A stretch of 64,000 nt of DNA from Bacillota bacterium (GCA_023418915.1 JAEZYU010000027.1:31640-95639); one strand, 5' to 3'; positions 25,936 to 35,383 are shown, counted from the stretch's first letter. Numbers and translations: made by a program. The notes: generated from the letters alone by a model not told the origin.

Positions 25936-27003
25936 TTATAGCTCTATAATATTTCCGCCTGCAGCTTTAAGCAGACGGTTCATGACTGCCTGACCGATGC
26001 CGCTGACATCAGTGGTTTCGGCCATTATCACCTCTACTGCTTTTTCGTCGAATTCTCGCAAACACCTGAACAGGTTAGAGGCGAGGGTTTCGGGATTTTT
26101 TCTGCTGCCGAGAGATAATATCTTGCAAAATGCATACAGCGACGGTTCATAAAGCGAAGCTGTCTCATCGGTGACAAGGATGCCAACCATAGTGCCTTCC
26201 TCGTTGTACAGCGAAGCCCTTTTGCTGATCTCGGCGGCGACCCGCTCATGATCGCCCTGAAGGAGAAGAAGAGCCGCTTTTGGAGAATAGTGTTTATATT
26301 TCATACCCGGTGACTTTGGGGTAAAAGGCATACCTTCGCAAGACGGAGCCTGATCGCATGAGACATTGCCAAGGACCTTCTTCAGCTGCTCTTGTGTAAT
26401 ACCGCCGGGTCTTAATATGAGAGGGGGAGTGGCTGTGATATCCAGGACGGTAGATTCTACGCCAACTATTGAGCTTCCGCCGTCAATTATCACATCGACC
26501 TTTCCTTTAAGATCCTCGATGACATGCTTTGCGAGTGTAGGACTGGGCCTGCCGGAGCTGTTTGCACTGGGCGCTGCCACAGGTATTCCGGCCTTGTTTA
26601 TCAGCGCAGCTGCTATCGGGTGAGATGGCATCCTGAGCGCAACAGTATCAAGGCCTGCGGTGATTATATCAGGTATTTTGGCGGAGCGGGGCATGACAAG
26701 GGTGAGCGGACCGGGCCAGAAGGACTTCATCAGCGGATATGCTGACGCAGGTACATGCTCCACAAGCTCATTTATTGAGTCAGTATTTGTTACATGCACG
26801 ATAAGTGGATTGTCGGAAGGCCGCCCCTTTGCCTTGTAGATGCCTTCGACAGCTTTTTCATCCAGAGCGTTGGCACCCAGCCCGTACACCGTCTCGGTCG
26901 GAAAGGCTACCAATCCGCCTGATTTCAATACTTCTGCTGCATAGTCCAGCTGCTTGTCCCAATCCTGAGCAGCTGTATCTACTTTGATTATTTGTGTCTT
27001 CAA
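25936..27003 (-). CDS. tsaC: Threonylcarbamoyl-AMP synthase (Sua5/YwlC)
   Basis: About 355 residues. A TTG start at 27003 is supported by AAAGGAAG nine bases upstream; an in-frame TTG at 27042 has no ribosome binding site. The N-terminal Sua5/YrdC domain has FPTETVYGLGANAL, KGRPSDNPLIVHV and SANSSGRPSPT. A C-terminal Sua5 domain follows SPGMKYKHYSP. The enzyme makes threonylcarbamoyl-AMP for the t6A modification of tRNA. Confidence 0.94.
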   Translation of the reverse strand: MKTQIIKVDTAAQDWDKQLDYAAEVLKSGGLVAFPTETVYGLGANALDEKAVEGIYKAKGRPSDNPLIVHVTNTDSINELVEHVPASAYPLMKSFWPGPLTLVMPRSAKIPDIITAGLDTVALRMPSHPIAAALINKAGIPVAAPSANSSGRPSPTLAKHVIEDLKGKVDVIIDGGSSIVGVESTVLDITATPPLILRPGGITQEQLKKVLGNVSCDQAPSCEGMPFTPKSPGMKYKHYSPKAALLLLQGDHERVAAEISKRASLYNEEGTMVGILVTDETASLYEPSLYAFCKILSLGSRKNPETLASNLFRCLREFDEKAVEVIMAETTDVSGIGQAVMNRLLKAAGGNIIEL

Positions 27004-27038
27004 GTTATGTAACTTCCTTTGCGTATGTATTATTTTGT

Positions 27039-27776
27039 TCAATTATAAATCGATACTATTATACCACATAATATTCCCCATACATTCGCCAAAGAAGATA
27101 ATCTTCCGAGATAGAGTCGTTTTGATTCAGGGACAAGTTCGCCATATATTATATACAGCATTGCACCGCCGGCGAATCCAAGGCAGGCTGCGGTAAACAG
27201 GTTCGAAATTGTGCCGAGCGCTGCGCCGAGCAAAGCTCCGAACCCCATCGGGATACCTGATAGAAGCGTATACGCAAAGGCCTTGAACTTTGAAAAACCG
27301 CCTGCACGCATAGGCACTGCCATAGCGATCCCCTCAGGGATGTCGTGGATTATTATGACCACTGTGATAGTGAGTCCAAGGCTGGCAGATGCCTCGAACC
27401 CTGAGCCGACTGCGAAGCCTTCGGGAAAATTGTGCATTGCTATTGCAACAGCCATCAGAATACCGGCCCTGAGGAGCCCTTTGTTCTGTCCGCCCGACAA
27501 AGTATGGGATTTCTTTATGATGTTTTCTATTAGGACAACGATAAGGATGCCCGAGATTATGCCTGCAAAGGTATAAACCGTACCCCCGAGCTTGAATGCT
27601 TCCGGCAGAAGCTCAAAGCATACCACTGCAGTCATGAGTCCGGCTGAAAACTCCAGTATCGTACTCATGATGCGATTGCTCGCCTTTGAGACCAGAAAGG
27701 CTGAAAGCCCTCCCAGACCTGTTCCGGCTAGCCCGGATACAAGCCCGAGCAAGGTTATCCGCATTAAATGTTCCAT
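27039..27776 (-). CDS. ZIP family divalent metal transporter
   Basis: 245 residues with eight predicted membrane helices from ATG 27776 (GGGGGG upstream). Helix IV contains AMHNFPEGFAVG and helix V IIHDIPEGIAMAVP, the paired His/Glu metal-binding motifs of ZIP/ZupT proteins. It imports zinc or a similar cation. It lies between prfA and tsaC. Confidence 0.93.
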   Translation of the reverse strand: MEHLMRITLLGLVSGLAGTGLGGLSAFLVSKASNRIMSTILEFSAGLMTAVVCFELLPEAFKLGGTVYTFAGIISGILIVVLIENIIKKSHTLSGGQNKGLLRAGILMAVAIAMHNFPEGFAVGSGFEASASLGLTITVVIIIHDIPEGIAMAVPMRAGGFSKFKAFAYTLLSGIPMGFGALLGAALGTISNLFTAACLGFAGGAMLYIIYGELVPESKRLYLGRLSSLANVWGILCGIIVSIYN

Positions 27777-27877
27777 TAAGCCCCCCTATGTCCGTATGGC
27801 GTTCTAACACTTACATATTTATTCGGGGAGGGCTTGGATTATTAGCTTTTACTTTGGCGTTTGCAGAATGCTTCTGA

Positions 27878-28951
27878 CTATTCCTCGCCGGTAGTGCCCA
27901 ATCTTTCTGACTGATCTGCCGTGATCAATGCATCGATGATTTCATCAAGGTCGCCATCCATGATATCTTCTATTTTATACAGTGTAAGTCCTATCCTGTG
28001 GTCGGAAACTCTGCCCTGGGGGAAGTTGTATGTGCGTATGCGCTCACTTCTGTCGCCGGTGCCGACCTGGTTTTTACGTGTCAGGGCGATCTCGGAGGAC
28101 TGCTGCTCCTGGGCTAATTCATATAGCTTTGACCGCAGTATTTTCATAGCCTTGTCCTTATTCTTATGCTGTGAGCGCTGATCCTGGCAGGTCACTACGA
28201 TACCTGTGGGCAAATGAGTGATCCTTATGGCTGAATCTGTCTTGTTAATATGCTGGCCGCCTGCACCTGAAGCACGGTATGTGTCTATCTGCAGGTCATT
28301 CGGATCGATATCCACATCTACATCATCAACTTCGGGAAGGACGGCTACTGTTACTGTGGATGTATGGATCCTGCCGCCCGCCTCCGTAACAGGAACACGC
28401 TGGACACGATGGACACCGCTTTCATATTTCAGCCTGCTGTATGCGCCCTTTGCTTCTATTGAAAATACTACTTCCTTGATACCGGCTATGTCAGTTTCAT
28501 TTATATCCAGTATTTCAGATTTCCAGCGGTGCCTCTCACCATAGCGGGTATACATCCTGAACAGGTTGGATGCAAACAGAGCAGCTTCTTCGCCGCCGGC
28601 TCCGCCTCTTATCTCAACGATGACATTGCGGTTGTCGTTGGGATCCTTTGGGACAAGAAGCAGCTTCAGCTCGTTTTCAATAGACTCCAGCCTGCCCCTT
28701 GCTTCATCGAACTCACTTTGGACAAGCTCTCTGAAATCCTTGTCGCAGTTTGTGTCGAGAAGCTCCCGGGCTTCTGCTATGTCCTGCTTTGTCTTTTTAT
28801 ATTCACGGAATTTGGTTACAATCTCTTCAAGCTCCGAGTATTCCTTCATCAGCCTGCGGTATTCATCCTGGACAGCTATGACCTGGGGGTCGCTGAGCTT
28901 AAGACTGATTTCCTCATATTTATTTTCAGCAGCTTCTAGTTTGTCAAACAT
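27878..28951 (-). CDS. prfA: Peptide chain release factor 1
   Basis: 357 residues, the usual RF1 size. The stop-codon reading motif PxT is in VQRVPVTEAGGRIHTS and the peptidyl-hydrolysis motif GGQ is in ASGAGGQHINKTDSA. It releases nascent chains at UAA and UAG. It is the promoter-proximal gene of the nine-gene minus-strand operon that ends with mnaA. A prmC methyltransferase gene, often next to prfA, is not present here. Confidence 0.97.
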   Translation of the reverse strand: MFDKLEAAENKYEEISLKLSDPQVIAVQDEYRRLMKEYSELEEIVTKFREYKKTKQDIAEARELLDTNCDKDFRELVQSEFDEARGRLESIENELKLLLVPKDPNDNRNVIVEIRGGAGGEEAALFASNLFRMYTRYGERHRWKSEILDINETDIAGIKEVVFSIEAKGAYSRLKYESGVHRVQRVPVTEAGGRIHTSTVTVAVLPEVDDVDVDIDPNDLQIDTYRASGAGGQHINKTDSAIRITHLPTGIVVTCQDQRSQHKNKDKAMKILRSKLYELAQEQQSSEIALTRKNQVGTGDRSERIRTYNFPQGRVSDHRIGLTLYKIEDIMDGDLDEIIDALITADQSERLGTTGEE

Positions 28952-29171
28952 ATGGCACCTCTTGCATAAATTATCGGTGTTCTATTATAGCACAGATGGG
29001 CTTTATTATCCATAAAAATCGTTGGCATGGGTTTCGTATTGAATTTCACAACTATTGAATTTCGGCGTGAAATGAAAAAGCTAAGATCGATTGTCAGCAC
29101 AATGGCGTGTCAGTATAAGCGTGTAATATTGTATGGTGGAAGGTGAATGGGAGATCGAGATAGGAAAATAT

Positions 29172-29231
29172 ACGCCTTGAGTCAAAATGATATTCTTCTA
29201 CAGTCGAAAACTTCATTTTGACCCAAGGCGT
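29172..29231. repeat. Long imperfect inverted repeat (19-bp arms)
   Basis: ACGCCTTGAGTCAAAATGA (29172-29190) pairs with 29213-29231 with a single mismatch, leaving a 22-base loop. It lies about 50 bases beyond the stop of the DUF4097 gene in the 328-bp gap before prfA. There is no T run, so it is not a standard terminator. The remainder of the gap (28952-29171) shows nothing recognisable. Confidence 0.6.
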
Positions 29232-29279
29232 TATTGTGGAGCGATCAAATACTGATCATATAGGGGGATAACCTTTTGC

Positions 29280-30485
29280 TTATTTGATCACTTCGATGTA
29301 ACCGTTGGTGGTCTCAGCTGTAATGTTGACTTTCTGCTCTGCGGATGCGTAGTTTTCTGTCTCTGCCTCAGTCTGTCTGTTCATGCTGTCCATTCTCATG
29401 GTATTTCTGTACAGCAGATTTGGTACAAGAAGGTTGATGCCGCCGTTTGTGGTATGAGCCTTGACTTTGTAACCCTTGTCCTCAGAGTCGTTCATGTTTG
29501 CTTTTATGTCAGCGTTCGTTGTCTTCAGATAAAGGTCCACTGTGTTTGAGTTTTCATAGTTCTGTATGTTGTCAAGTATTAATTTTCCATTGGTAGCTGC
29601 AACAGCCATCTTTACGGCCTTGAGGTTTTTGATGTCGATAATTGAGTTGGTTGTGCCGATGTTGATATCCTTACCGATCAGGTAATTGACAGCTACTTTG
29701 GCATTTTTGGTCTCTATGGCGACTCTGTTGCTGTTTACGCCTGTAAGGTCGATAGCTGCATTCTTTGTTACGCTGACGAATTCCTCGGAGAGTGTGTCTT
29801 CAACATATATCTTGCTGTTCTTTGTTTCAAGCGCTATCTGGTTGAACTTTACCACAGGAACCAGCACATCATAGGATACACTGAGATTGTAGGTATCCGG
29901 CTTTGCAAGCTTTACAGAAACAGTACTGTTCTCATTGGTGAAAATTACTGCACTTTCCGGATTGGGTTGGGGTGTGCGGATCTTAGCCTTTATAAGTATT
30001 TTGTCTCCCTGATGCTTTTTAACTGTTATTTGCCCGTTTGTAGCCTGGAGTTCAAGGTTTGTGCCTTCTGCAGCGTCTGCCTCGAAATTTTTCTCTACCG
30101 GTTCACAGTTACCGAATATTTTGAATGCTCCTGTGTCGACTATGCTTCCAACAAAGTCAACAACCTTGTCTGCGATCCCAAATGCCGCTGTGGCAACGTT
30201 CTTGCCGAACTTTTCCGCCTTTGCGCTAAATTCATCCACCATCTTGTCAAAGTCGTCCTGCTTGTAGTTTTTGGACAGATCGCGTCTCCAATCGTTGATT
30301 CTTTCTCTTACCTTTGTAACCTCGTCATAGTAATTGTGCGGCGGCGGTTTTGGTATGTTGAAGCCCTTAAAGCCGGGCTCCTTCTTCGCTTCGAGTGCTT
30401 CGAGCAGCTTCGCCGCTTCCTCACTGTTGATCCTGCCTTCCTGAACCATTTTAAGTATCATCATTTTTTCTTCACTAATAGACAT
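29280..30485 (-). CDS. DUF4097 beta-repeat protein with SHOCT-like N-terminus (YvlB-like)
   Basis: 401 residues. Residues 1-35 form a SHOCT-like helical hairpin (KMMILKMVQEGRINSEEAAKLLEAL). After a linker, residues 130-400 are regular beta strands rich in TTNG/TKNA repeats (LQATNGQITVKK, ETKNAKVAV, TTNADIKANM), the DUF4097 solenoid. No signal peptide or membrane helix is seen. It is adjacent to a DUF2089 regulator, a pairing known in Firmicutes and possibly tied to envelope stress; the role is not established. Confidence 0.85.
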   Translation of the reverse strand: MSISEEKMMILKMVQEGRINSEEAAKLLEALEAKKEPGFKGFNIPKPPPHNYYDEVTKVRERINDWRRDLSKNYKQDDFDKMVDEFSAKAEKFGKNVATAAFGIADKVVDFVGSIVDTGAFKIFGNCEPVEKNFEADAAEGTNLELQATNGQITVKKHQGDKILIKAKIRTPQPNPESAVIFTNENSTVSVKLAKPDTYNLSVSYDVLVPVVKFNQIALETKNSKIYVEDTLSEEFVSVTKNAAIDLTGVNSNRVAIETKNAKVAVNYLIGKDINIGTTNSIIDIKNLKAVKMAVAATNGKLILDNIQNYENSNTVDLYLKTTNADIKANMNDSEDKGYKVKAHTTNGGINLLVPNLLYRNTMRMDSMNRQTEAETENYASAEQKVNITAETTNGYIEVIK

Positions 30486-30525
30486 GAGTTAAATCCTCCC
30501 GTTTATATTATTTTATTAATTCTGA

Positions 30526-30900
30526 CTATTTTTTTAGCATCTCCAATGCCTCTTCTACTGAAATAAATCCGTTTTCCAATTTGTCAAGTATCTCAAGTCG
30601 CTTTTCGCCGTTTGGATCGATATAATTTTGCATATTTCCATAACCTAATGCGTTTGCAGCATCTTCAAGCCTGCTCTTTACTGTCGGGTATGAAATGCCA
30701 AGCTCCCTTTCCACCTCCTTGATATTTCCTCTGCATTTTATGAATGTCTCAATGAATGACTTCTGCTCGGCAGACAGCCTGCAGAACCTGCAAAGTGTGA
30801 AGTGCCCTTCGATTTTAGTGTCGCAGCTGCTGCAATATATTGTAGTGACTTCCGTGCTTTGTCCGCATACAGGACACTTTCCCAATGCTTCTGTTGTCAT
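30526..30900 (-). CDS. DUF2089 family zinc-ribbon HTH regulator
   Basis: 124 residues from ATG 30900 with AAGGAG. An N-terminal zinc ribbon (CPVCGQ and CSSCDTKIEG), then a CRFC pair, is followed by a sigma-70 region 4-like helix-turn-helix (GNIKEVERELGISYPTVKSRL) and a C-terminal amphipathic helix similar to the SHOCT-like start of the downstream protein (LEILDKLENGFISVEEALEMLKK). It probably regulates its own two-gene operon. Confidence 0.9.
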   Translation of the reverse strand: MTTEALGKCPVCGQSTEVTTIYCSSCDTKIEGHFTLCRFCRLSAEQKSFIETFIKCRGNIKEVERELGISYPTVKSRLEDAANALGYGNMQNYIDPNGEKRLEILDKLENGFISVEEALEMLKK

Positions 30901-31261
30901 ATCAGCACTCCTTGTATTTAAAGATATATTATGTGCAAGTTAAAATAAGTAAAGACAATATTAATTAACTTAACTATTACATAATATATACTATTATAGT
31001 AATTGTTTCTTGTCAATGTTCTTTTCTAAATTTATTAAAAATATTAAGCACAACCTTAATATATTTAATATCTTAATTAAATATACGGAATAAGTATATT
31101 ATTGTCTTATGAAATTTTAGTAAATATTATAGAGAAAATATCAGAGAAAAATACAAGTGAAAGACATACTCCGAAAAGACATATATAGAGCTGGTCCGTA
31201 TATAGATTTACTTTTTGTTGTTAATAGAGGAGTTTAAATCGGATGTAATATGAAAATACGG
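30901..31261. other. AT-rich intergenic region
   Basis: A 360-base gap between the divergently arranged DUF2089 upstream region and the recR 3' end. It is very A+T rich (especially 30940-31150) and presumably contains the promoter for the DUF2089-DUF4097 operon. I could not assign one unambiguous -35/-10 pair and see no open reading frame or RNA gene. Confidence 0.4.
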
Positions 31262-31314
31262 AAGGCGGGACAAAGTGTAATACCTAGATATGTCCTATAT
31301 CTCGCGCCTTCCTT
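31262..31314 (-). terminator. Probable terminator after recR
   Basis: GGAAGGCG and CGCCTTCC form the base of a stem that also contains the inner pair AGATATAGG/CATATCT. On the minus strand it is followed by GTATTTTCATATT. It overlaps the last codons of recR. Confidence 0.45.
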
Positions 31315-31897
31315 CGAGTGCTTTTGCAAGAGTGACCTCGTCGGCATATTCGAGATCTCCACCCACAGGTATGCCGTGGGCGATTCTTGTAGTCCTTATC
31401 CCTATAGGTTTGAGGAGCTTTGATATGTACATTGCAGTAGCTTCGCCCTCTACATCGGGATCAGTTGCCAATATGACTTCACGGATGTCGCCTTCGCGGA
31501 TCCTATGGAGAAGCTCCCTTATTTTTATATCCTCAGGTCCGATGCCCTCCATAGGTGAAATTACGCCATGAAGCACATGATATATGCCATTGAATTCGCG
31601 TATCCTTTCCATGGCGACCACATCCTTCGGATCCTCTACTATACAGATGGTCCCATGATCCCGCTTAACACTGCCGCATATGCTGCAGGGATCGGATTCG
31701 GTGATATTGCTGCAAATCGAGCAATACCGTGTTTTTGCTTTTGCCTCTCTTATTGCGTTGGCAAGTGTCTCCGATTTTTCGGCTGGCAGGTTCAGCACAT
31801 GAAAGGCAAGTCTCTGGGCAGTTTTGTGACCTATGCCCGGAAGCTTTTCGAATTCTTCTATAAGTTTTGCGATGGGTGGTGCATAAAGGTAGCTCAT
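31295..31897 (-). CDS. recR: Recombination mediator RecR
   Basis: 200 residues. An N-terminal helix-hairpin-helix (FEKLPGIGHKTAQRLAFHVL), a four-cysteine zinc finger (CSICSNITESDPCSICG) and a Toprim domain (ICIVEDPKDVVAMER, then ATDPDVEGEATAMYI) are all in order. It acts with RecO/RecF to load RecA at gaps. It follows the YbaB gene by one base, in the conserved dnaX-ybaB-recR operon. Confidence 0.97.
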   Translation of the reverse strand: MSYLYAPPIAKLIEEFEKLPGIGHKTAQRLAFHVLNLPAEKSETLANAIREAKAKTRYCSICSNITESDPCSICGSVKRDHGTICIVEDPKDVVAMERIREFNGIYHVLHGVISPMEGIGPEDIKIRELLHRIREGDIREVILATDPDVEGEATAMYISKLLKPIGIRTTRIAHGIPVGGDLEYADEVTLAKALEGRREI

Positions 31898-31898
31898 G

Positions 31899-32243
31899 TC
31901 AGAACAGCCCGCCGAGTCCGCCCATACCGCCGGTCAGCCTGGACATCTCAGCATTCACCATTTCATCTGCTTTGCGGAGTGCTTCGTTTACAGCGGCCAA
32001 CACGAGATCCTGGAGCATTTCCACGTCATCAGGGTCTACCACGTCACGGTTTATAGTTATTTCCTTTATTTCTTTTTTGCCTGTGGCGACTACTTTTATT
32101 GCGCCGCCGCCGGCAGTTGCTTCAACTTCCTTTTCCTGAAGCTCAGCCTGCATCTTTTCCATATCCTTCTGCATTTTTTGAGCCTGTCTCATGAGATTAT
32201 TCATATTTCCGCCGCCGAAGCCAGGAAATCCGCCTTTTGCCAT
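31899..32243 (-). CDS. ybaB: YbaB/EbfC family nucleoid-associated protein
   Basis: 114 residues from ATG 32243 with GGAGGTG. The Gly/Phe-rich start (GGFPGFGGGNMNNLM), QAQKMQKDMEKMQAELQE helix and ATGKKEIKEITINRDVVDPDD are typical. It is a small dimeric DNA-binding protein. Its place between dnaX and recR is the universal arrangement. Confidence 0.95.
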   Translation of the reverse strand: MAKGGFPGFGGGNMNNLMRQAQKMQKDMEKMQAELQEKEVEATAGGGAIKVVATGKKEIKEITINRDVVDPDDVEMLQDLVLAAVNEALRKADEMVNAEMSRLTGGMGGLGGLF

Positions 32244-32315
32244 AATTGGCACCTCCAAAGTGATTACTCTTTACTAATTATATATAACAGATGGATGTCG
32301 TTCAAGGGTTTTCGT

Positions 32316-34103
32316 TTATTCGTCCATGATCTCAAGCGGAAGGCCTGTTTTATCCGCTATACTGCGAGCTCTTTTAAGCAGGTCACTGCTTTCAGACTTT
32401 TCGTTTGTGATCGACATCAATTGTGTATCTTCGTCAATGCATTTGATATTTATCTTGCGCCCGATTACCTTCAAGGCGGCATCTTCGATGATTTTGATAT
32501 GCTCCGTTTTAGACACTGTTGATTTTATTTTTTCTGCAGCTATAAGTCCAATAGTTTCGTTATTTATCAAAACAGCCTTTACATTGAGCAGGAATGAGTA
32601 AATAGCCATCCTTCCCATGCTCTTGAGATATTTCATGATCTCGGGCCATTTTTCATATTCTGAGGCTTTATCTGCCGGCATGCTGCCGATAGCAGATCCG
32701 GATTTTCCTGCAGGTTTCTTTGCTTCATTATGATTCTCGTTTGATTTAGAGCTTTCATTACCGGGTACGGAGCCGTTTTGAGTTATGTCCGTGCTTTTAT
32801 TTGCGTCGCCGCCTGAAGCATATGGGGCATCTGTTCCTTTATTACCAGTATATGATGCATTATTGCCGGAGGAACCTGCGCCGGGATATGAGAAATTGTT
32901 GGAGCGGTTTGCTTCTGCAGTAGGTCCCGATGTGGGGAATGCCGGGAAATCACCGTTTTCAAGTTTTCTTTCGATGGCGGCAAGCCTTTCTTCCAGACCG
33001 GTGACAGTATATCCGCTGCTGCTGCAAAGCTTTATCAATGTGACTTCCAGAAGTACTCGTGGATTTGCAGCATATTTGAGGTTGTATTCCAATGAGGACA
33101 GCTCTCTGATCCTTTGCATTATATCATCAAGGGACAACCTTCCGGACTGCAGCTTCATGGTCTGCAGGACCTCTAGAGGTACTTCGATCAAATCATCACA
33201 TTCACCGTTTGTTGTTTTGCATATCATCATATTTCTATAATATAGCACTAAATCTGCAACAAAATGCACCGTATCACGTCCGTCTGCGACAAGCCGGCTC
33301 ACATTTTGCAGTATTTTTTCCACGTTTTTATCCAGCATGCTTTCTATGAATCCTGTCATAAAGTCGTCATTGACTATGCCTGCGACTGACAGAACGTCAT
33401 CATAGTCTATCGCTTCTTTTCCTATAGAGATGCATTGATCCAACAGGCTTATGGCATCGCGCATGGCACCATCTGCCATTCGTGCGATAAGCTTTGCCGC
33501 ACTGGGTTCCAGCTTTACATTGTCCGATGAGGCGATCATATCAATGTGCTTTGCGATACTGTCCTGGGAAATCCGCCTGAAATCAAACCGTTGGCAGCGG
33601 GAAAGTATTGTGGCGGGGAGCTTGTGAGGTTCTGTTGTTGCAAGTATGAAAATGACATGTTCCGGGGGCTCTTCAAGGGTTTTGAGCAGGGCGTTGAATG
33701 CACCTGTGGACAGCATATGGACCTCGTCTATGATATAGACCTTTCGTCTGGCTTTTGTGGGGGTATATATGACCTCGTCCCTTATGGAACGGACGTTGTC
33801 GACACTGTTGTTGGAAGCGGCGTCGATTTCCAGCACGTCAACACTGCTGCCGGAGAGTATTTCGCGGCACACCTCGCACTGATTGCAGGGCTCGCCGTCC
33901 TGAGGATCAAGGCAGTTTACAGCTCTGGAAAGTATATGTGCCATGGTTGTTTTACCGGTACCTCTGGTGCCGCAGAAAAGATATGCGTGAGCTATCCTGC
34001 CTGTGCTGACGCTGTGGCGGAGGGTTTTCACAACATGCTCCTGCTCGACCACATCTCTGAACCGAGTCGGTCTCCATTCTCTGTATAAAGCAATGTAGGA
34101 CAT
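32316..34103 (-). CDS. dnaX: DNA polymerase III subunit gamma/tau
   Basis: 595 residues. The AAA+ clamp-loader region begins SYIALYREWRPTRF, with Walker A FCGTRGTGKTT, a zinc module (CNQCEVCREI), Walker B YIIDEVHML and sensor motif ATTEPHKLP. A low-complexity Ser/Asn/Gly linker (about residues 390-480) precedes the tau-like C-terminal domain. I see no classic slippery A run for frameshifting, so only the long form may be made. Confidence 0.96.
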   Translation of the reverse strand: MSYIALYREWRPTRFRDVVEQEHVVKTLRHSVSTGRIAHAYLFCGTRGTGKTTMAHILSRAVNCLDPQDGEPCNQCEVCREILSGSSVDVLEIDAASNNSVDNVRSIRDEVIYTPTKARRKVYIIDEVHMLSTGAFNALLKTLEEPPEHVIFILATTEPHKLPATILSRCQRFDFRRISQDSIAKHIDMIASSDNVKLEPSAAKLIARMADGAMRDAISLLDQCISIGKEAIDYDDVLSVAGIVNDDFMTGFIESMLDKNVEKILQNVSRLVADGRDTVHFVADLVLYYRNMMICKTTNGECDDLIEVPLEVLQTMKLQSGRLSLDDIMQRIRELSSLEYNLKYAANPRVLLEVTLIKLCSSSGYTVTGLEERLAAIERKLENGDFPAFPTSGPTAEANRSNNFSYPGAGSSGNNASYTGNKGTDAPYASGGDANKSTDITQNGSVPGNESSKSNENHNEAKKPAGKSGSAIGSMPADKASEYEKWPEIMKYLKSMGRMAIYSFLLNVKAVLINNETIGLIAAEKIKSTVSKTEHIKIIEDAALKVIGRKINIKCIDEDTQLMSITNEKSESSDLLKRARSIADKTGLPLEIMDE

Positions 34104-34191
34104 TATTAACAGCCTTTCTTCCGAACCTTATTATGAACATAGTATATCAAAACGTTCGATCAAAAAAAAGACCCATGGTGTGACCAATCAG

Positions 34192-34286
34192 GGGATGGCT
34201 GCGGGAGCCGGATGGGGGTTGGCTGTGCGATTCCGTTGCGGGAGCCGGCTAGGGGTTGGCTGTGCGATTCCGTTGCGGGAGCCGGG
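34192..34286. repeat. Tandem repeat of a 37-bp G-rich unit (about 2.5 copies)
   Basis: Full units at 34201-34237 and 34238-34274 each begin GCGGGAGCCGG and run through TGGCTGTGCGATTCCGTT; partial copies flank them. It lies upstream of dnaX and is much more G+C rich than its surroundings. It does not encode an open frame. Confidence 0.75.
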
Positions 34287-34329
34287 TTTGAGGAACTTAT
34301 GTTACGAGGCTGTTTGAGCAGTGGATTCT

Positions 34330-34440
34330 GTACTGTTTTACAACATATGGGACATTTTGGTGGACTGTTTTAACTTCTGGCACCTAGCTGCACCATTTTT
34401 CATCTTCTGGTACCCCACTGATTGTAGATGCATAATTCGG
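34330..34440. other. Possible IS21-type end remnant
   Basis: Repeated short blocks (ACTGTTTTA twice; TTCTGGCACC and TTCTGGTACC; CACCATTTTTCATC) resemble the multiple terminal binding repeats of IS21-family ends. No istA or istB gene is present. This is a weak resemblance only. Confidence 0.2.
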
Positions 34441-34443
34441 GAG

Positions 34444-34638
34444 TTATAACGAGGCGATAGATATCCCCCACTTCTATATGTGACGGGTACCAATCTGTAT
34501 TTCAAGCGGTCAGCATATCTCCCGCCTGGGATGCATAGGCAAGCAGCAAGCCTTGCTTGCGACCAGCCTCGTTGAAACGCGCAGAGGTAAGAAAAATTTT
34601 CTACAACCGAAAAATTTTCTTTGAACGATGCGTTATAA
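34444..34638 (+). repeat. Dispersed palindromic element, copy B (full form)
   Basis: It begins TTATAACGAGGCGATAGATA and ends GAACGATGCGTTATAA; the first and last 12 bases are an imperfect inverted repeat. Inside is an AGCAAGCCTTGCTT hairpin and an AAAATTTTCTAC / AAAAATTTTCTTTG stem region. It is the clearest copy for defining the element boundaries. Confidence 0.65.
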
Positions 34639-34887
34639 GAATTAGACCATTATGCTCAAAAATGCAAGTTTGGAGAACCCAATATTTCGGGTTTCTTAAT
34701 TTAGGCCCGATAATGCAATATTACTTTGAATTATGTAACTCTTTTATTGAAATAAATCAAAACTATGACGGTTTACCTATCTCCAAAGTTGAAATTTTGA
34801 GCAGTTTTCATAGCCTGAAAAGCAAGTGCATTGTATAAATGTAAAATAAAAGGTAAAATGTTACCTAATACAAATCAATGAGGCAAT

Positions 34888-35034
34888 ATGATGAAAAACA
34901 AATTTACTGCTGTTCGGGATTTTTTAATAAGAGACATGATAAGCGGTTCAGCAGTGATAGTGCTGGGGAATGACAGAAATCACGATGATAAGAGAGATTT
35001 TGCTAAGGATGCCTGCTTTCTGCTAATGGAGTGA
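34888..35034 (+). CDS. Possible 48-residue ORF
   Basis: ATG 34888 (or 34891) opens a frame of 48 codons, MMKNKFTAVRDFLIRDM then a stretch with AVIVLGNDRNHDDK. A weak GAGG lies six bases upstream. No family recognised. It could be spurious, since it lies in a decayed intergenic stretch of about 1 kb (34104-35080) that otherwise contains only repeats. Confidence 0.25.
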   Translation: MMKNKFTAVRDFLIRDMISGSAVIVLGNDRNHDDKRDFAKDACFLLME

Positions 35035-35077
35035 TATTAAGAGAACCTGTGAATAAACAAGAGATGATCAGTAAAAA

Positions 35078-35105
35078 TAAAAAAGGTGCGACAAACGCAC
35101 CTTTT
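35078..35105 (-). terminator. Terminator of SRP RNA
   Basis: On the minus strand GGTGCG-TTTGT-CGCACC is followed by TTTTTTATTTTTA. It lies directly after the SRP RNA 3' end. Confidence 0.85.
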
Positions 35106-35114
35106 ATTATTGAA

Positions 35115-35383
35115 GGCTGTGCACCTGATGTCGACTTGCATCTACAGGCGTAACCCATATAGTTAGCTCCAGCCAGGCAACCCTGCGGCACACGCAAGTA
35201 TCCGCTTACCGTTGCTTCCTTCCGGACCTGGCGGGGTTCACAGGCTTACGTTGCGCAAGACCCAACTGTCATCGCCACTTGTATGGGGCAGACCCTACAA
35301 AGGCAAAGCCTCGATCAGGAATTCGACCCTGCTGCAGCGGATTGCAGGTACAGGGCACCGCTACCTCCCCGTCTAGCACAGCC
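35115..35383 (-). ncRNA. ffs: Signal recognition particle RNA, large bacterial type
   Basis: The minus strand carries the universal SRP core (CCAGGTCCGGAAGGAAGCA and GCCGCAGGGTTGCCTGG) and the Gram-positive Alu-domain elements (GACGGGGAGGTAGCGG, CCTGTAC...). The outer stem GGCTGTGC (35376-35383 side) pairs with GCACAGCC (35115-35122), which sets the ends at about 269 nt. It forms the SRP with Ffh for membrane targeting. It lies upstream of dnaX on the same strand, as in other Firmicutes. Confidence 0.95.

Noticed and set aside
31896..32522. 208-codon plus-strand frame across ybaB and dnaX ends
   Set aside because: It is antisense to two conserved genes and reads as Cys/Phe/His-rich sequence typical of shadow frames.
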